From Cellulomonas xiejunii (lineage in GTDB: Bacteria > Actinomycetota > Actinomycetes > Actinomycetales > Cellulomonadaceae), in contig NZ_CP101987.1 in assembly GCF_024508315.1 (NCBI RefSeq), positions 2,356,001 to 2,420,000 of the forward strand: a DNA stretch of 64,000 nt, read 5' to 3'. Made by a program: the position numbers and the translations under genes. The stretch's first letter is position 1, and each line of letters opens with the position of its first letter. Under the pieces are notes generated by a model, which made no database searches, was not told where the DNA came from, and was given only the letters and a program-made list of their open reading frames with translations. Below are positions 62,124 through 64,000 of this stretch, piece by piece.

Positions 62124-62975
62124 TCAGGCCTCGGGAGCCCACCGGGCGACGAGGCCGCGGAACCGGGCGGCCGCCTCCGCGCGGCGCTGCGCCACGGCCG
62201 TGCCGTCAGGGCTGACGTCGGCGTCCGCCGCGTCGGACAGCTGCGCGTCGACCCACGCCCGCAGCGCCGGCGGCACCGTCCCGGTGCCGAGCTCGCGGGT
62301 CACGGCCTTGGCCGCGACGAGCGCCTCGACGTCGTCCCGGACGTCCGCCGGGGGCGGCGCCTCGTCGAGCAGCTGCGTGAGGTTCATGGGCGGCGTGGTG
62401 CCGTCGTGCAGCGTGAGCCAGTGCAGCGCCGCCGCAGGTCGCAGCCCGTAGAAGACCCGCTTGAGGGCGACCTGTGCCCCGTGCGCGGCTCCGCTGCGCT
62501 GCCACTGGTCGCGGCCCACGTGCAGGTAGTGCCTCCGGACCGCCTGCCGGTCGGCCGCGGCGTCGACGAGGTCGAGGAGCTCGTCGCGGAACTGCGGCTC
62601 GCCGGCGTACACCAGGGGTGAGCGCAGCCACTCGCCGGGTGTCGCGTTGCCGCCGACCGCGAGCCGGACGACCTTGAGCAGGTCCCAGCCGTTGACGTCG
62701 AGCACCGCGTCCAGAGGCGTCTCGACGACGTCGCGCGGCGGCCACGGGTCCAGGTAGTCCGCCACGGGGCGGACGTACACGAACCGGCAGTCGTAGTCGC
62801 TGTCCGGCGACGGGAAGCCCCATGCACGACTGCCGGACTCGACGGCCCACGGCACGTGCACGCCGTGCTCGCGGGCGACGCCCACCAGGCGCGCGTCGAT
62901 CGCGGCCACGACCTGCGGGTCGAACGACCCGGGCAGGTCGCGGTCGCGCGACGCGACGCGCGGCCTGGTGGGCAC
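62124..62975 (-). CDS. RlaP/YcgL-type predicted nucleotidyltransferase
   Basis: The 283-residue protein has a polymerase-beta-type nucleotidyltransferase signature, ESGSRAWGFPSPDSDYDCRF, with the GS and the SDxD metal-binding pair. This is followed by a long helical region with KRVFYGLRPAAALHWL, typical of the DUF2122/RlaP-like group associated with RNA repair or of unknown role. The GTG at 62975 lies only 4 bases after the glyS stop, so it is translationally close to glyS. The substrate (RNA end, protein or small molecule) is unknown. Confidence 0.8.
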   Translation of the reverse strand: MPTRPRVASRDRDLPGSFDPQVVAAIDARLVGVAREHGVHVPWAVESGSRAWGFPSPDSDYDCRFVYVRPVADYLDPWPPRDVVETPLDAVLDVNGWDLLKVVRLAVGGNATPGEWLRSPLVYAGEPQFRDELLDLVDAAADRQAVRRHYLHVGRDQWQRSGAAHGAQVALKRVFYGLRPAAALHWLTLHDGTTPPMNLTQLLDEAPPPADVRDDVEALVAAKAVTRELGTGTVPPALRAWVDAQLSDAADADVSPDGTAVAQRRAEAAARFRGLVARWAPEA

Positions 62976-62979
62976 CGCG

Positions 62980-64000
62980 TCAGGCGCCGACGAGACGCTG
63001 CGCGAGGTAGCCGGTGACCTGGTCGAGCGAGACCCGCTCCTGGGACATGTCGTCACGGTGACGGATCGTCACGGCCTGGTCGTCGAGCGTGTCGAAGTCG
63101 ACCGTGATGCAGAACGGCGTGCCGATCTCGTCCTGGCGACGGTAGCGGCGACCGATCGCACCGGCGTCGTCGAACTCGACGTTCCAGCTCTTGCGGAGCT
63201 CCGCGGCGAGGTCGCGTGCCTTCGGGCTGAGCTGCTCGTTGCGCGACAGCGGCAGGACGGCCGCCTTGATGGGCGCCAGGCGCGGGTCGAGCTTGAGCAC
63301 GGTGCGCGTGTCCACGCCGCCCTTGGTGTTGGGCGCCTCGTCCTCGGTGTACGACTCGACGAGGAACGCCATGAGCGAGCGCGTCAGGCCCGCCGCCGGC
63401 TCGATGACGTACGGGACGTAGCGCTCGTTCTTGGCCTGGTCGAAGAACGACAGGTCCTGCCCCGAGTGCTCCGAGTGCGTGCCCAGGTCGAAGTCGGTGC
63501 GGTTGGCGACGCCCTCGAGCTCGCCCCACTCGCTGCCGCTGAAGCCGAACTTGTACTCGATGTCGACCGTGCGCTTGGAGTAGTGCGAGAGCTTCTCGGC
63601 CGGGTGCTCGTAGTGCCGCAGGTTCTCGCGGGCGATCCCGAGGTCGACGTACCAGTCGGTGCGCGCGTCGATCCAGTACTGGTGCCACGTCTCGTCGGTG
63701 CCGGGCTCGACGAAGAACTCCATCTCCATCTGCTCGAACTCGCGCGTGCGGAAGATGAAGTTGCCGGGCGTGATCTCGTTGCGGAACGACTTGCCGATCT
63801 GGCCGATGCCGAACGGGGGCTTCATGCGCGCCGCGGTGTAGACGTTCTTGAAGTTCACGAAGATGCCCTGCGCGGTCTCGGGCCGCAGGTAGTGCAGCCC
63901 GGACTCGTCCTCGACGGGGCCGAGGTACGTCTTGAGCATCATGTTGAAGTCGCGCGGCTCGGTCCACTGCCCGCGGGTGCCACAGCTCGGGCACGCGATG
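62980..64000 (-). CDS. glyS: Glycyl-tRNA synthetase (class II), C-terminal part, cut by window edge
   Basis: About 339 C-terminal residues of the single-chain, eukaryote-like glycyl-tRNA synthetase are visible; the N-terminal ~120 residues lie beyond the window. The visible part begins with [12 protein letters not shown], includes the class II motif 2 region [31 protein letters not shown], and the motif 3 region [14 protein letters not shown]. The C-terminal anticodon-binding domain ends with [14 protein letters not shown]. The frame remains open to base 63999. Confidence 0.96.
   Translation of the reverse strand, partial: IACPSCGTRGQWTEPRDFNMMLKTYLGPVEDESGLHYLRPETAQGIFVNFKNVYTAARMKPPFGIGQIGKSFRNEITPGNFIFRTREFEQMEMEFFVEPGTDETWHQYWIDARTDWYVDLGIARENLRHYEHPAEKLSHYSKRTVDIEYKFGFSGSEWGELEGVANRTDFDLGTHSEHSGQDLSFFDQAKNERYVPYVIEPAAGLTRSLMAFLVESYTEDEAPNTKGGVDTRTVLKLDPRLAPIKAAVLPLSRNEQLSPKARDLAAELRKSWNVEFDDAGAIGRRYRRQDEIGTPFCITVDFDTLDDQAVTIRHRDDMSQERVSLDQVTGYLAQRLVGA

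Overview
The window is very GC-rich, starts many genes at GTG, has tightly overlapping operons and carries actinobacterial families (BldC, DUF3052, DUF3145, DUF1206, GlnA2, polyphosphate glucokinase, class A rnpB). It is a chromosomal segment of an actinobacterium, most likely Cellulomonas or a close relative (inference from gene content and base composition). No phage, transposase, integrase or CRISPR array was seen.

The backbone follows the gene order I recall from Mycobacterium tuberculosis Rv2220-Rv2246: glnE-glnA2 | panB | (map, ppgK) | histidine phosphatase - zinc ribbon - Nif3 | peroxiredoxin - DUF3052 | aceE | PucR-type regulator - fabD - fabH - acpP - fabF. Accessory blocks are set into this backbone.

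Region by region. 1-7.6 kb: nitrogen and C1 housekeeping, methionine aminopeptidase, polyphosphate glucokinase, a desaturase and a DUF817 membrane protein. 7.6-17.9 kb: the most unusual block. A divergent AMP-forming ligase faces a five-gene, translationally coupled operon (MIO-type, probably tyrosine, ammonia-lyase; FOXRED2-like flavoprotein; FMN hydroxyacid oxidase; membrane-anchored P450; cation/proton antiporter), followed by an OmpR/EnvZ-type two-component pair. A CRP/GlxR-like operator lies between the divergent promoters, centred at -41.5 from the predicted leaderless start of the lyase. 18-28.1 kb: RNase P RNA, tautomerase, YaaA, the adh-nif3-zinc ribbon-phosphatase operon, tRNA-Val, an ABC-2 exporter and a NarL-type two-component system joined to the peroxiredoxin operon. 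28.1-38.4 kb: pyruvate dehydrogenase E1 and the type II fatty acid synthesis operon with its regulator and two copies of a shared operator-like box. 38.5-41.6 kb: a small extracytoplasmic flavin electron-transfer locus (ApbE, RnfD-FNR fusion, FMN-binding lipoprotein). 41.8-48.8 kb: DUF3145, deformylase, BldC, DUF1206, two tRNAs, two PAP2 phosphatases, a phosphoesterase and a transglutaminase. 48.9-52.6 kb: dnaG and dgt. 52.6-59.6 kb: a maltose-type ABC importer, LacI regulator and GH13 alpha-glucosidase. 59.7-64 kb: glutamate-cysteine ligase, dusB, a nucleotidyltransferase and the 3' part of glyS.

A recurring feature is a TANNNT -10 element placed 6-7 bases before an ATG or GTG with no Shine-Dalgarno sequence, which predicts many leaderless mRNAs. 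These hexamers were used to choose several starts.
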